Source: an uncultured Christensenellaceae bacterium
GTDB lineage: Bacteria > Bacillota > Clostridia > Christensenellales > Pumilibacteraceae
Reading direction: 5' to 3'
Assembly (NCBI GenBank): GCA_910587445.1
Contig: CAJULE010000017.1
Coordinates: 1 to 48,885 of the forward strand
Length of the DNA stretch: 48,885 nucleotides
The notes beneath the pieces were generated by a model. That model saw only the letters and a program-made list of their open reading frames with translations. It made no database searches and was not told the DNA's origin. Positions 7,618 through 15,944 of this stretch are shown here, piece by piece (the first letter of the stretch is position 1; the number at the start of each line of letters is the position of its first letter). Made by a program: the position numbers and the translations under genes.

Positions 7618-8318
7618 ATGACCTTGAATTTAATGAAATGCTTTCCCGCGCCGGCAAGCATATCGTTTTGTTCGAGGACGGCTTTCAGTCTTTTTGCCAC
7701 GCCGTCGTTTCCGTCGTAAATTTTTATCCTGCCGCCGTAAAAATCGCATATTATGTCTTTCAGAAATACGTAGTGAGTACAGCCGAGCACTACGCCTTCC
7801 ACATCTCGGTAACGCCTCAAAATGTCGTAGACCTCGCACCTTATCACGTCTATGTCGTCGATGTGAGTCTCTATCCTTTCGGCAAGCCCGCTCTGCGGCG
7901 CGACTATTATGCGCCCGTTGTCGAAACGCTCCAAAAGGGAGAGAAACTTTGCCTGCGCCGCTGTTGCCGGCGTCAGCAGAACGAGCACGTTTCCGCGCTT
8001 GCATTCGAGTGCGGCGGGCTTTACGGCGGGCTCTACGCCCACAAACGGCATATTGTACTTTTCTCTCAGCGCGGCAATGCCTACGTTCGTTGCGGTGTTG
8101 CAGGCGACGACTATGGCTTTTACGCCTTCCGAAAGGAGCGCGCGGACGCATTCGTCCACGCGCTTTTCTATTTCCTCGCCGCGCTTTGTGCCGTAAGGCA
8201 GACCGCTGCGGTCGGCGAGGTAGACGAAGCTTTCTCCGTCCAAAAGGTCGAGACAGCTTTTAAGCGTGCCTATTCCGCCCACGCCGCTGTCGAATACGCC
8301 TATGGGAGCGTCGTTCAT
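7614..8318 (-). CDS. murI: Glutamate racemase
   Basis: Converts L- to D-glutamate for peptidoglycan precursor synthesis (MurD substrate). The 234-residue protein has the GVFDSGVGG start, the catalytic VVACNTAT motif (Cys in the first half) and the second catalytic LGCTHY motif, all intact; length is slightly below the usual 255-270. ATG 8318 is chosen over GTG 8327 because AGAGG lies 8 bases before it. It is divergent from the glycosylase gene at 8417, with a TATAAT box at 8340-8345 (minus strand) but a poor -35. Its 3' end overlaps gpr by four bases, so the two transcripts are antisense at their ends. Confidence 0.95.
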   Translation of the reverse strand: MNDAPIGVFDSGVGGIGTLKSCLDLLDGESFVYLADRSGLPYGTKRGEEIEKRVDECVRALLSEGVKAIVVACNTATNVGIAALREKYNMPFVGVEPAVKPAALECKRGNVLVLLTPATAAQAKFLSLLERFDNGRIIVAPQSGLAERIETHIDDIDVIRCEVYDILRRYRDVEGVVLGCTHYVFLKDIICDFYGGRIKIYDGNDGVAKRLKAVLEQNDMLAGAGKHFIKFKVI

Positions 8319-8381
8319 ATCCGTCACCTCTCACATAAAATTATATATTGTTCTTAGCCGAAAAAAGTGACTGAAATTATA

Positions 8382-8410
8382 TTGCAAAACGTCCGATTTT
8401 GTGGTAAAAT
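8382..8410 (+). promoter_or_regulatory. Leaderless promoter of the DNA glycosylase gene
   Basis: TTGCAA (8382-8387), 17-bp spacer, TAAAAT (8405-8410). The ATG begins at 8417, just where transcription should start, and there is no ribosome-binding site. Confidence 0.7.
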
Positions 8411-8416
8411 GGCGGT

Positions 8417-8944
8417 ATGAACGATTCGCGCGGACAAATTTTGACGGGGCTCGAACCCATAGTCTATGACGACAGCAAAATACTCGTGCTCGGCTCCATG
8501 CCGGGCGCTCAATCGCTTAAGATGTCTCAGTACTACGCATACGAGCAAAACCGCTTTTGGCGCATAATGTTCAAGTTCGCAAATGCCGAGTACAGCCGTG
8601 ATTACGACGCGAAAAAGGAGCTTTTGCGCCGAAATAATATCGCGCTTTGGGACGCGATAGGCGAGTGCGAGCGAGAGGACTCGTCGCTCGACAGCAAGAT
8701 CCGCGCGGCAAAAGCCAACGACATAGCGTCGTTCGTAAAAGCGCACCCGAGTATTTGCTTTATAATCACGAACGGCAGAACGTCCGAAAAGTATTTCGTA
8801 AAGTATAATCCGGGGCTCGATCATACCTATCTGCCCTCGACCTCGCCCGCAAACGCCTCCGTGAAAAACGTGGAGCAGCTGTGGCTTTCCGCCCTTAATC
8901 GCATGAGTAGCGCCGCTTCTTTACCCAAAGGCTCCCCTTACTAA
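8417..8944 (+). CDS. Uracil/hypoxanthine-DNA glycosylase family protein (Mug/TDG fold)
   Basis: A 175-residue protein of the uracil-DNA-glycosylase superfamily, closest in look to the single-domain DNA-deoxyinosine glycosylase group. It has a VLGSMPGAQS motif near residue 30, a NNIALWDAIGECER segment, the IITNGRTSEKYF region, and LPSTSPANAS near residue 140. It would excise deaminated bases to start base-excision repair. It appears to be leaderless. The last residues (LPKGSPY) and the stop codon are contributed by a dispersed stem-loop repeat starting about 8928, so the native C-terminus has probably been replaced by repeat sequence. The conserved domain ends before this point. Confidence 0.88.
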   Translation: MNDSRGQILTGLEPIVYDDSKILVLGSMPGAQSLKMSQYYAYEQNRFWRIMFKFANAEYSRDYDAKKELLRRNNIALWDAIGECEREDSSLDSKIRAAKANDIASFVKAHPSICFIITNGRTSEKYFVKYNPGLDHTYLPSTSPANASVKNVEQLWLSALNRMSSAASLPKGSPY

Positions 8945-9354
8945 GGGAGCGAACGCGGCGGCGTAAGCCGCAACAACAGTCCTGTAGACTGCCCTTTGCG
9001 CAGAGCGGCGAGAAGCTGTGCTTTGAGCCGGAAGCTGTCTGCGAAAAACCCACCGCCCAAAGGCTCCCCTTAACAAGGGGAGCTGTCGCCGATAGGCGAC
9101 TGAGGGGATTGTTCTCCATATAAAAAGCCTTCCCTTGACAGGGAAGGCGGCACCGTGCAGAGGCGTAGCCGAACACGGTGACGGATGAGTAGACTTTTCT
9201 TTATTGTGCCAAGCTTATTGAGGAATCAGAAATACCTTTCAACTACGCTCAAGGTGACAGTGGCATTTCATGTCATTTCGCTTAGCCGAGTGTCAAAGCT
9301 TCTCTTCCCATGTCATTTCGAGCGGAGCGAAGCGAAGTCGAGAAATCTATTCCT
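8928..9354. repeat. Cluster of dispersed stem-loop repeats (families B, C, A)
   Basis: A partial B hairpin (8931-8950), then a full B unit (9061-9110: GCTCCCC/GGGGAGC stem, then GTCGCCGATAGGCGAC hairpin), a C unit (9125-9195: CCTTCCCT/AGGGAAGG stem, then a CACCGTG/CACGGTG stem), a CTTTCAACTACGCTCAAGG unit (about 9236-9261), and an A unit (9312-9349). B then C in this order recurs at 34529 and 34936. Such units are common in gut Firmicutes. No gene is seen in 8945-9706. Confidence 0.8.
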
Positions 9355-9360
9355 CTAAAA

Positions 9361-9619
9361 AGGGTTCTTAGGGCGAAGCCTTAAGTCGTTTAAAAGGGTG
9401 GTAATACTCGCCAAGGCTCGTGGCGTTCGCTACGCTCGGCTGAGCAAAAAGGAGGGGAATAGTCGAAAATTCCCCTCCTTTTGTCTTTTTGGGGCGCCTT
9501 TTCGAAAAAAGGCGCAGTAGGTTTTCGCGCACCTTTTCGAAAAAAGGCGCAGAAGCAAAGTGCGCAATGCTTCTTTTGCGCAAAACATCTTTTTCGCGCA
9601 CCTTTTCAACAAAAGGCGC
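9361..9619 (+). repeat. Composite stem-loop element D, copy 1
   Basis: Hairpin 1 at 9367-9385 (CTTAGGGC / GCCTTAAG, one G-T pair). Between hairpins 1 and 2 lies an extra GGCTCGTGGCGTTCG-type repeat. Hairpin 2 at 9451-9478 (GGAGGGGAAT / ATTCCCCTCC) is followed by TTTTGTCTTTTT. Type-3 hairpins then follow at 9494-9515 (GCGCC..GGCGC), 9529-9550 and 9598-9619. It abuts the promoter of the next gene. Confidence 0.8.
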
Positions 9620-9630
9620 AACCTCATTGC

Positions 9631-9659
9631 TTGACAAAATCGTCGCCTTATAGTATCAT
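9631..9659 (+). promoter_or_regulatory. Promoter of the gene at 9707
   Basis: Perfect TTGACA (9631-9636), 17-bp spacer, TATCAT (9654-9659), directly after D element copy 1. Confidence 0.75.
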
Positions 9660-9706
9660 AGAGACAGCGTCCGAAAAGGGCGCAATTTATAAAAGAGGTG
9701 CGTGAG

Positions 9707-10474
9707 TTGGAAAACACTGAAACGGGCGAAAATCGCAAGCAAAAGAAAAAAAGGACTCCGTTTAAGGAACTCGAAAAACGTGAGAAAATTTTGCGCGTGA
9801 TAGCCGTTTGCATGACGGGCGTCGTCTTTGTAAGCGGCGTCGTTTCCGCGATTTACTATCCCGTGTTCGCTCCCGACTATCCCACGCCCAACCGTCTCGG
9901 CGTGTCGCTCGGCATGATAGCCTTGGGCGTTGCGCCGTATATATTGGAACTCATAATAAGAAACAGGCTTTCGAGCTTTCTTCTCATATTCGTTTACATC
10001 TTCGCATTCTTTTCGGGAGTGCTCGGCTGTTGCGTCGATTTATACAATAAGGTCGGCTGGTACGATCTTTTGATCCACGGCGTGTTCGGTTATGTGGGCG
10101 CGGCTGTCGCGCTTTGGCTTTTGGTCGTCACGAAAAACTACCGCGGCTTAAACACTTTCGGCGCGGTCTTTCTCGTATTCGCCGTCTCGCTCATGCTCGG
10201 CACGCTTTGGGAGATATTCGAGTTCACGATGGACAGCCTTTTCGGAAACGACGGGCAGGGCTGGCCGATTACGATAATAAGCGGATTTATAGATAAGGGA
10301 AGCACGCAGATCCCCGTCGATTCCGGGACGATCGTGCGTGCCATAAACGACACTATGGAAGACATAATAATGAACACCATAGGCGCTTTAGTGTTTTCCG
10401 TGCACCTGCTGATCCATAGGCTGACGAAGAAAAATCTTTTGCTCGGCTCTGCGATAGACAATTTCGAAAATTGA
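9707..10474 (+). CDS. Multi-pass membrane protein, YjdF/DUF2238-like
   Basis: A 255-residue protein with a Lys/Glu-rich cytosolic start and about six hydrophobic helices. A WYDLLIHGVFGY segment, an LGTLWEIFEF segment, and an NDTMEDIIMNTIGAL motif near the C-terminus match the conserved acidic/aromatic motifs of the YjdF (DUF2238) membrane family, whose function is unknown. TTG 9707 is preferred over GTG 9698 because AGAGGTG sits six bases before it. The gene has its own promoter and is followed by another promoter embedded in its 3' end, so it is probably monocistronic. Confidence 0.75.
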   Translation: MENTETGENRKQKKKRTPFKELEKREKILRVIAVCMTGVVFVSGVVSAIYYPVFAPDYPTPNRLGVSLGMIALGVAPYILELIIRNRLSSFLLIFVYIFAFFSGVLGCCVDLYNKVGWYDLLIHGVFGYVGAAVALWLLVVTKNYRGLNTFGAVFLVFAVSLMLGTLWEIFEFTMDSLFGNDGQGWPITIISGFIDKGSTQIPVDSGTIVRAINDTMEDIIMNTIGALVFSVHLLIHRLTKKNLLLGSAIDNFEN

Positions 10475-10483
10475 AAGTATATT
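10455..10483 (+). promoter_or_regulatory. Promoter of degV
   Basis: TAGACA (10455-10460), 17-bp spacer, TATATT (10478-10483). The -35 lies inside the last codons of the upstream gene. Confidence 0.55.
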
Positions 10484-10541
10484 CATCACGTCATGCGCAG
10501 GGGTGTGCTTTCGAAGATATTACAGGAGGTTAAATAATCAC

Positions 10542-11402
10542 ATGAGCAAGTTTTTTTGCGACAGCAACTGCGAGCTCGACTATAAGACGGTCGACGAGCT
10601 CGGCATAAGTTTGATACGTATGCCGTATACGCTCGACGGCAAAGAGGATAAATTCGATCTCGGACGCGAGATAAATAGTCGGGATTTCTTTGCGGCAATG
10701 CGCGGCGGCGCGGACGCAAAGACGCAGGCGCTTAACGAATTCGACTATATCGAATATTTCGAGCCCGTTTTTGCGGCGGGCGAAGACATAATATACGTGT
10801 CGTTCTCGCACGCAATGAGTGGTACGTTCTCGTCCTTAAAGACGGCGGTGGAAGGGCTTAAGGCAAAGTATCCGGAAAGAAAGTTCACGCTCTGCAACAC
10901 CTACGGAATATCCATGGGCTGCGGCATAGTCGTCTACTACGCGGCGAAAGAGCACAATGCGGGCAAGTCCGACGAGGAAGTCGCGGAGTTTGTCGAAAGC
11001 TTCCGCAGGCGCGTAAAGTGCTTCTTTACGGTCAAAGACCTCGTGTACTTGAAGCGCGGCGGCAGACTGTCGGCATTTAAGGCGATGATGGGTAAACTTC
11101 TCGACCTAAAGCCGATAATCGCGGCGAACGAAGAAGGCAAGCTCGTGAACATCGTAAACGTAAAGGGTCGGAAAAAGTCGCTTCATGCGCTTGTAGATTA
11201 CACCGAAAAGTATCCGATAGACGATTCGTATATGTGTTGCGTCATGAACGGCGACTGCGACGAGGACACCGCGTATACCGTCGAGCTTATCAGGGAAAAA
11301 TATCCGAATATCGAAATCGTCGAACAGCTTGTAGGTCCCGTCATAGGAAGTCACTGCGGACCCGATACGGTCGGATTTATATTCATAGCCAAGGAGCAAT
11401 AA
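10542..11402 (+). CDS. degV: DegV family fatty-acid-binding protein
   Basis: A 286-residue DegV (EDD-fold) protein, which binds fatty acids; in Gram-positive bacteria FakB proteins of this family present the fatty acid to kinase FakA. Visible features are the N-terminal SKFFCDSNCELDY, the YVSFSHAMSGTF loop (family S..LSGTYQSA), VYLKRGGRLS (family YL.RGGRI), LKPIIAANEEGKL, and the C-terminal GPVIGSHCGPDTVGF (family G..IG.H.GPG..G). ATG 10542 follows AGGAGG. Whether it serves fakA is unknown, since no fakA is in the window. It starts a probable operon with apbE. Confidence 0.93.
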   Translation: MSKFFCDSNCELDYKTVDELGISLIRMPYTLDGKEDKFDLGREINSRDFFAAMRGGADAKTQALNEFDYIEYFEPVFAAGEDIIYVSFSHAMSGTFSSLKTAVEGLKAKYPERKFTLCNTYGISMGCGIVVYYAAKEHNAGKSDEEVAEFVESFRRRVKCFFTVKDLVYLKRGGRLSAFKAMMGKLLDLKPIIAANEEGKLVNIVNVKGRKKSLHALVDYTEKYPIDDSYMCCVMNGDCDEDTAYTVELIREKYPNIEIVEQLVGPVIGSHCGPDTVGFIFIAKEQ

Positions 11403-11411
11403 AAGAAAAAA

Positions 11412-12593
11412 GTGAAACGTCTCATAGCCTTGCTTATCGCCATGTTTTTGTGTCTGCCGCTCGCAGCTTGCGACGGCGGGTATTCTCGCGGCGGCGTTGT
11501 GCTCGGCGAAGCGATCGTCCTCAAAGTCAATGCCCGCGGAGGAAATTCGAGGGCGGCGGTCGAGGAGATGTTTGCGCTTGCGGACGAGGTGTTTGCGGAA
11601 ATGGATCTTTCGGATGAAAGTAGCGCGCTTTCGCGGTTCAATGCCTCAAGAAGCCTCGACCGATTCGAGATAGACGTGCACACGTTTAGGGTTTTGGAGC
11701 TTGCCGAAAAAGTCTATGAACTTTCGGGCGGGGCTTTCGACGTAACGGCTTTTCCGCTGTCGCGTCTTTGGGGCGTAGATACCGCCGGACTGCACGGCTC
11801 GAGACCGGATATGCTCGACCCCGTCGGCACGGCAAAAAAGAGGCTCCCGACTTACGAAAGCGTTGTCTCGACGCTTGCTCATGTCGGTATGGACAAGCTG
11901 AGCTTTTTCGAGGACGGCGGCAAATATTACGTTGCCAAGTCCGATCCGCTTACCGAGGTCGATCTCGGCGGCATAGCCAAAGGATATTTTGCCGATCTGT
12001 GCGTGGAGATCGCAGGTAAGTACGGCGTAGAAAGCTGTCTTATAGACCTTTCGGGCAACATCTGTCTCGTCGGCGGCGGCATAAAGAGCGGCGGCGATTG
12101 GAACGTCGGCATAGCAAATCCCCGTCCGCGCCTTGCGATAGAGGAGTTTCGCGGCTACGTTGCGGCGGTAAAGTGCGGCGGCGATCGCTCGTTTGTTACA
12201 AGCGGCGATTACCAGCGCTTTTACTACTATGACGACGGCTACGCAAACGACGAAAGCGATCTCATGGCTGTCTGTCATATAATCGATCCGAGAAGCGGAC
12301 TTCCCGTAGGCATACGCTACGACGAAGGGGCGGATAGGTTTGTAAAGGACGGGACGGCGGGAATCATGAGCGTCGTGCGCGGCAAAAATTCCGCAATGTG
12401 CGACGCGCTGTCGACGGCGGCGACCGTGCTCGGGGCGGAGAAAGGCGCATTGCTTTTGAAAAATGCCGAGGCGGACGGACTTATATTCGCGGGCGGCGAG
12501 GGCGAAAAGGGCAGACTTGCCGTCGTGGGCGAGTGGGAGTTTATGGACGGATACGAGACGTATAGGACGGACTACGACGAGGTGAGCGCGTGA
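11412..12593 (+). CDS. apbE: FAD:protein FMN transferase, lipoprotein
   Basis: ApbE attaches FMN from FAD to a Thr/Ser of target flavoproteins outside the membrane, such as RnfD, RnfG and FMN-binding lipoproteins. The 393-residue protein has a lipoprotein signal ending PLAAC (Cys20). It carries the family motifs EVDLGGIAKGYFAD (about 182-195), SCLIDLSGN, TSGDYQRF (family TSG.YER), and HIIDPRSG (289-296). GTG 11412 is the start; AAGGAG is 15 bases upstream, so initiation may be weak. Its stop overlaps the next gene as GTGA. Likely targets in this window are RnfD, RnfG and possibly the lipoprotein at 47365. Confidence 0.95.
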   Translation: MKRLIALLIAMFLCLPLAACDGGYSRGGVVLGEAIVLKVNARGGNSRAAVEEMFALADEVFAEMDLSDESSALSRFNASRSLDRFEIDVHTFRVLELAEKVYELSGGAFDVTAFPLSRLWGVDTAGLHGSRPDMLDPVGTAKKRLPTYESVVSTLAHVGMDKLSFFEDGGKYYVAKSDPLTEVDLGGIAKGYFADLCVEIAGKYGVESCLIDLSGNICLVGGGIKSGGDWNVGIANPRPRLAIEEFRGYVAAVKCGGDRSFVTSGDYQRFYYYDDGYANDESDLMAVCHIIDPRSGLPVGIRYDEGADRFVKDGTAGIMSVVRGKNSAMCDALSTAATVLGAEKGALLLKNAEADGLIFAGGEGEKGRLAVVGEWEFMDGYETYRTDYDEVSA

Positions 12594-12973
12594 CGAATGA
12601 GGAGCGGCGCGATGCCGCTATAAACTCGAAACCGTTCAACCGTCTCGACATAGTGTTCTTCGCCGTAGCGATCGCCGTAATAGCCGTCGTCGCCGTCATA
12701 GTTTTCGGCGGCGGAGCGGGCGCGACGGTCACGGTCACATCGGATTCGGGGACGGCTGTCTATCCGCTTTCCGTAGACGCGGAAATAGATATAGACGGCA
12801 AGCTCACGCTCGTCATAGAGGACGGCAAGGCGTTCGTAAAGGGCGCGTGCTGCGAGGATAAGATATGCGAGCATACGGGCAAAATTTCCCGTCCCGGACA
12901 AATGATCGCCTGTCTGCCGAGCGGTATCGTCATTACGGTCGACGGCGAAAGCGATTTTGCGGAGGTGCGCTGA
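12590..12973 (+). CDS. NusG domain II-containing membrane-anchored protein
   Basis: A 127-residue protein with one N-terminal transmembrane helix (about residues 20-40) and an extracytoplasmic beta-rich NusG_II domain containing a CCEDKICEHTGKISRPGQ-type Cys motif and IACLPSGIVI. Proteins of this type occur in Clostridia beside apbE and Gx-transporter genes; their function is unknown, though redox or flavoprotein links are suspected from context. The GTG start overlaps apbE by four bases (GTGA) with GAGGTGAG upstream. A GTG start follows the stop by one base in the next gene, so the three are translated in series. Confidence 0.9.
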   Translation: MTNEERRDAAINSKPFNRLDIVFFAVAIAVIAVVAVIVFGGGAGATVTVTSDSGTAVYPLSVDAEIDIDGKLTLVIEDGKAFVKGACCEDKICEHTGKISRPGQMIACLPSGIVITVDGESDFAEVR

Positions 12974-12974
12974 A

Positions 12975-13484
12975 GTGAGTGCGAAACGTATCTGTAGGGA
13001 CGCGCTGATGACGGCGGCGGCGCTTTTGATGTTCATGATCGAAAATCTGTTTCCGCCCCTTCTCGCCTTTGCACCGGGCGCGAAAATAGGTCTTTCAAAC
13101 GTCGTCACGCTCATCACGCTTGTCCTCATCGGCGTGCCCGACGCTTTCACAGTGCTTGTCGCGCGTTGCGTCATAGGCTCGCTCGTGACGGGCAATCCCT
13201 TTGCCGTAGTCTACAGCCTTCCCGCGGGACTTATAAGTCTCGGACTTCAGACGGTGCTGTATATGACCGTGTTTCCGCGCATTTCGCTTATGGCGATTTC
13301 GCTCTTCGGGGCGATCGCACACAACATTGCGCAGCTTGCCGTGGCAACCTTTATTGCGGGAGTAAACATGTTTATGCTATTGCCGCTCATGCTTGCGGCG
13401 TCTGTCATAGCAGGACTTGCAGTCGGCTTCATAGCCTGGCTTGCCGTAAGACTTTTGCCGAAAAGCGCCTATTCGGGCTCATAA
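12975..13484 (+). CDS. Gx transporter family protein (Hpre_diP_synt_I)
   Basis: A 169-residue integral membrane protein with about five helices, recognised by the start region ending in IENLFPPLLAFAPGAKIGLSN (shortened here) and the repeated small-residue helices of the family once annotated as heptaprenyl diphosphate synthase component I. It resembles substrate-binding subunits of ECF-type transporters; the substrate is unknown. GTG 12975 is chosen because GGAGGTG is nine bases upstream. It completes the apbE / NusG-II / Gx trio, which together may handle flavin or isoprenoid at the membrane (inference). Confidence 0.88.
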   Translation: MSAKRICRDALMTAAALLMFMIENLFPPLLAFAPGAKIGLSNVVTLITLVLIGVPDAFTVLVARCVIGSLVTGNPFAVVYSLPAGLISLGLQTVLYMTVFPRISLMAISLFGAIAHNIAQLAVATFIAGVNMFMLLPLMLAASVIAGLAVGFIAWLAVRLLPKSAYSGS

Positions 13485-13505
13485 AAGATTTAAAGGAGAC
13501 AGCGT

Positions 13506-14690
13506 ATGGAATACGATTTTGCCAAACGAACCGATAAAATGAACGGCACGGCAACGCGTGAAATTTTCAAACTCCTCTCGCGTCCGGAAATAATCTCCTT
13601 TGCAGGCGGACTGCCCGCTTCGGAGGCGCTTCCGCAAAAAGAGATCGCCGAAATCGCGGCTTCTCTCTTAAACGGAAAGGACGCAATGCGCATACTCCAG
13701 TACGGTACGACCGAGGGCTTTAAGGACTTTCGCGAGACCCTCGCAGATTACGTAAAGGACGTGGGAATAGAGGGGATCGACATTGAAAACATTCTCGTCG
13801 TTTCGGGCGGTCAGGACGGCATAGACCTCATGTGCAAGTCGTTTCTCGATCCGCACGACAAAGTGCTTGTCGAAGATCCCACTTATCTCGCCGTCCTTCA
13901 GATACTCAATTCTTACGAGGCGGAAGCGATCGGCGTAAAGTCCGAGAAAGACGGGCTCGATTTGGACGACCTCGAGGAAAAAATAAGGAAGCACAGACCC
14001 AAAATGCTGTACGTCGTGCCGAACTTTTCCAATCCCACGGGCAAGACGTACAGCGAAAAGAAGCGCAAAGCGATTGCCGAAATTACGGCACGGCACGGCG
14101 TCATGGTGCTCGAGGACGACCCGTACGGAAAGCTGCGCTTCGAGGGCGAAAGCGTGAAAAGCCTTAAAAGTTTCGACTGTGCCGGAAACGTAGTCTATCT
14201 GACGAGCTTTTCCAAGACGGTCTCTCCCGGACTCAGGACGGGCGTAGCGGTGGGCGAAAAGCAAGTCATACGAAAGATGACGGTCGGAAAGCAGGGGACC
14301 GACCTTCATGTGTCCAATCTTTCCCAGCTCATAATAAACGAGTACATAAAAAAGTATCTTGAGACTAACGTCGAAAGATCGCTGTCGCTGTATAAAATGC
14401 GGCGCGACGCCATGCTCGGGGCAATAGATAAATTCATGCCGAGCTTCGAGCACACCGTGCCGCAGGGCGGACTCTTTGTGTTCGGCAGGCTTCCCGGCGG
14501 ACTCGACGCGGAAAAACTTCTTCCCAAGGCGGTCGAGCGAAACGTAGCCTACATTCAGGGCAACGTCTTTTATGCGGACGGAAGCGGCAGAGATACGGTA
14601 AGGCTCAATTATTCGAACGCAAGTCCGAATGATATAGAGCGTGGCATAAAGGCGCTCGGGGCGCTCATCGATGAACAACTTCGGCTGTAA
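13506..14690 (+). CDS. PLP-dependent aminotransferase (2-aminoadipate aminotransferase-like)
   Basis: A 394-residue fold-type I aminotransferase of the MocR/LysN-like group: SFAGGLPASEALP near the start, VVSGGQDGIDL, VPNFSNPTGKTYS, EDDPYGKLRF, and the PLP lysine in LTSFSKTVSPGLRTG. It is about family length. Members transaminate aromatic amino acids, 2-aminoadipate or branched amino acids, and the substrate cannot be decided from sequence. AAAGGAGA precedes the ATG by seven bases. It lies only 21 bases after the Gx-transporter gene and 42 before tyrS, so all may be co-transcribed. Confidence 0.92.
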   Translation: MEYDFAKRTDKMNGTATREIFKLLSRPEIISFAGGLPASEALPQKEIAEIAASLLNGKDAMRILQYGTTEGFKDFRETLADYVKDVGIEGIDIENILVVSGGQDGIDLMCKSFLDPHDKVLVEDPTYLAVLQILNSYEAEAIGVKSEKDGLDLDDLEEKIRKHRPKMLYVVPNFSNPTGKTYSEKKRKAIAEITARHGVMVLEDDPYGKLRFEGESVKSLKSFDCAGNVVYLTSFSKTVSPGLRTGVAVGEKQVIRKMTVGKQGTDLHVSNLSQLIINEYIKKYLETNVERSLSLYKMRRDAMLGAIDKFMPSFEHTVPQGGLFVFGRLPGGLDAEKLLPKAVERNVAYIQGNVFYADGSGRDTVRLNYSNASPNDIERGIKALGALIDEQLRL

Positions 14691-14732
14691 AAACAATTCA
14701 CGTGCAAAACGATCGGAAAAGGAGACAATACA

Positions 14733-15944
14733 ATGAAAAACGCACTCGACATACTCAAAGCGCGCGGCTTCGTCAAACAGACGGTTTACGAGGACGATCT
14801 TAAAAAGCTGCTCGACAGCGAAAGCGTGCCCTTTTACGTCGGCTTCGACCCGACTGCGGACTCGCTCCACATCGGGCACTATATACCCATTATGGCAATG
14901 GCGCATATGCAGCGTGCGGGACATAAGCCCATAGCTCTCATAGGCGGCGGCACGGCGATGATAGGCGACCCGTCCGGCAGAACCGATATGCGCAAAATGA
15001 TGACGAAGGAGACCATAAAGCACAACAGCGAGTGTTTCGTAAAGCAAATGGGGCGCTTTATACGCTTCGACGGAGAAAACGCGGCGATCCTCGTCAACAA
15101 CGCCGATTGGCTGACCTCTTTAAACTATATAGACTTTCTGCGCGACTTCGGCATTTATTTCTCGGTGAACAAAATGCTATCTTGCGACTGCTTCAAGACG
15201 CGGTACGAGCGCGGACTCAATTTCCTCGAGTTCAATTATATGCTCATGCAGGCATACGATTTCTATATGCTGTACAAAAAGTACGGCTGTAAGCTCGAAC
15301 TCGGAGGCAACGACCAGTGGAGCAACATTCTCGCCGGCGCGGACGTCATTAGGCGAAAGGAGAGCGTCGACGCGTATGCTATGACTTTCACTCTTTTAGA
15401 GACGAGCGACGGACACAAGATGGGCAAGACGGCAAAGGGCGCGCTTTGGCTCGATCCCGAAAAGACTACGCCGTACGAGTTCTATCAGTATTTCCGCAAT
15501 GTTGAGGACGTAAAGACCGCCGAGTGCCTGAGACTGCTCACATTCCTCGAGCTCGACGAGATAGACGCTCTCACCGCTCACAAAGACGAGCGCATGAACA
15601 GGGCGAAGGAACGTCTCGCTTACGAAGTGACGAAGCTCGTGCACGGCGAGATGGAAGCGGAAAAGGCGCAGGCGCAGGCAAAGGCGGCGTTCGGCGGCAA
15701 CGAAGCCGAAATGCAAGTAGTCGAGCTGTCTCTTCCCGTATCGGCTACTGTCGTCGACATCATGACGGCGGCGGGCGTAGCTTCGAGCAAGAGCGAGGCG
15801 CGTAGACTCATAGACGGCGGCGGCGTAAGGCTGGGCGCGGTCAAGGCAGGCGCTCCTTCCGATACGCCCGAAAGCCTCGGCGCGGGAAAATCGTTCGTGC
15901 TTCACAAGGGGAAGAAAGTCCATGTGCGCATAGAGCTCAAATGA
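14733..15944 (+). CDS. tyrS: Tyrosyl-tRNA synthetase
   Basis: Charges tRNA-Tyr. The 403-residue protein has the class-I HIGH-like DSLHIGHY, GDPSGRT, an EFNYMLMQAYDF tyrosine-pocket segment, GGNDQWSNI, the KMSKS-like HKMGKT, and a C-terminal S4 RNA-binding domain (about residues 340-403). AAAGGAGA lies nine bases before the ATG. The 42-base gap upstream cannot hold a T-box leader, so the tyrosine T-box common on tyrS in Firmicutes is absent here. Its stop overlaps the following yigZ start (ATGA). Confidence 0.97.
   Translation: MKNALDILKARGFVKQTVYEDDLKKLLDSESVPFYVGFDPTADSLHIGHYIPIMAMAHMQRAGHKPIALIGGGTAMIGDPSGRTDMRKMMTKETIKHNSECFVKQMGRFIRFDGENAAILVNNADWLTSLNYIDFLRDFGIYFSVNKMLSCDCFKTRYERGLNFLEFNYMLMQAYDFYMLYKKYGCKLELGGNDQWSNILAGADVIRRKESVDAYAMTFTLLETSDGHKMGKTAKGALWLDPEKTTPYEFYQYFRNVEDVKTAECLRLLTFLELDEIDALTAHKDERMNRAKERLAYEVTKLVHGEMEAEKAQAQAKAAFGGNEAEMQVVELSLPVSATVVDIMTAAGVASSKSEARRLIDGGGVRLGAVKAGAPSDTPESLGAGKSFVLHKGKKVHVRIELK

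Noticed and set aside
14691..14732. T-box leader for tyrS
   Set aside because: Only 42 bases lie between the aminotransferase gene and tyrS, too short for a T-box.
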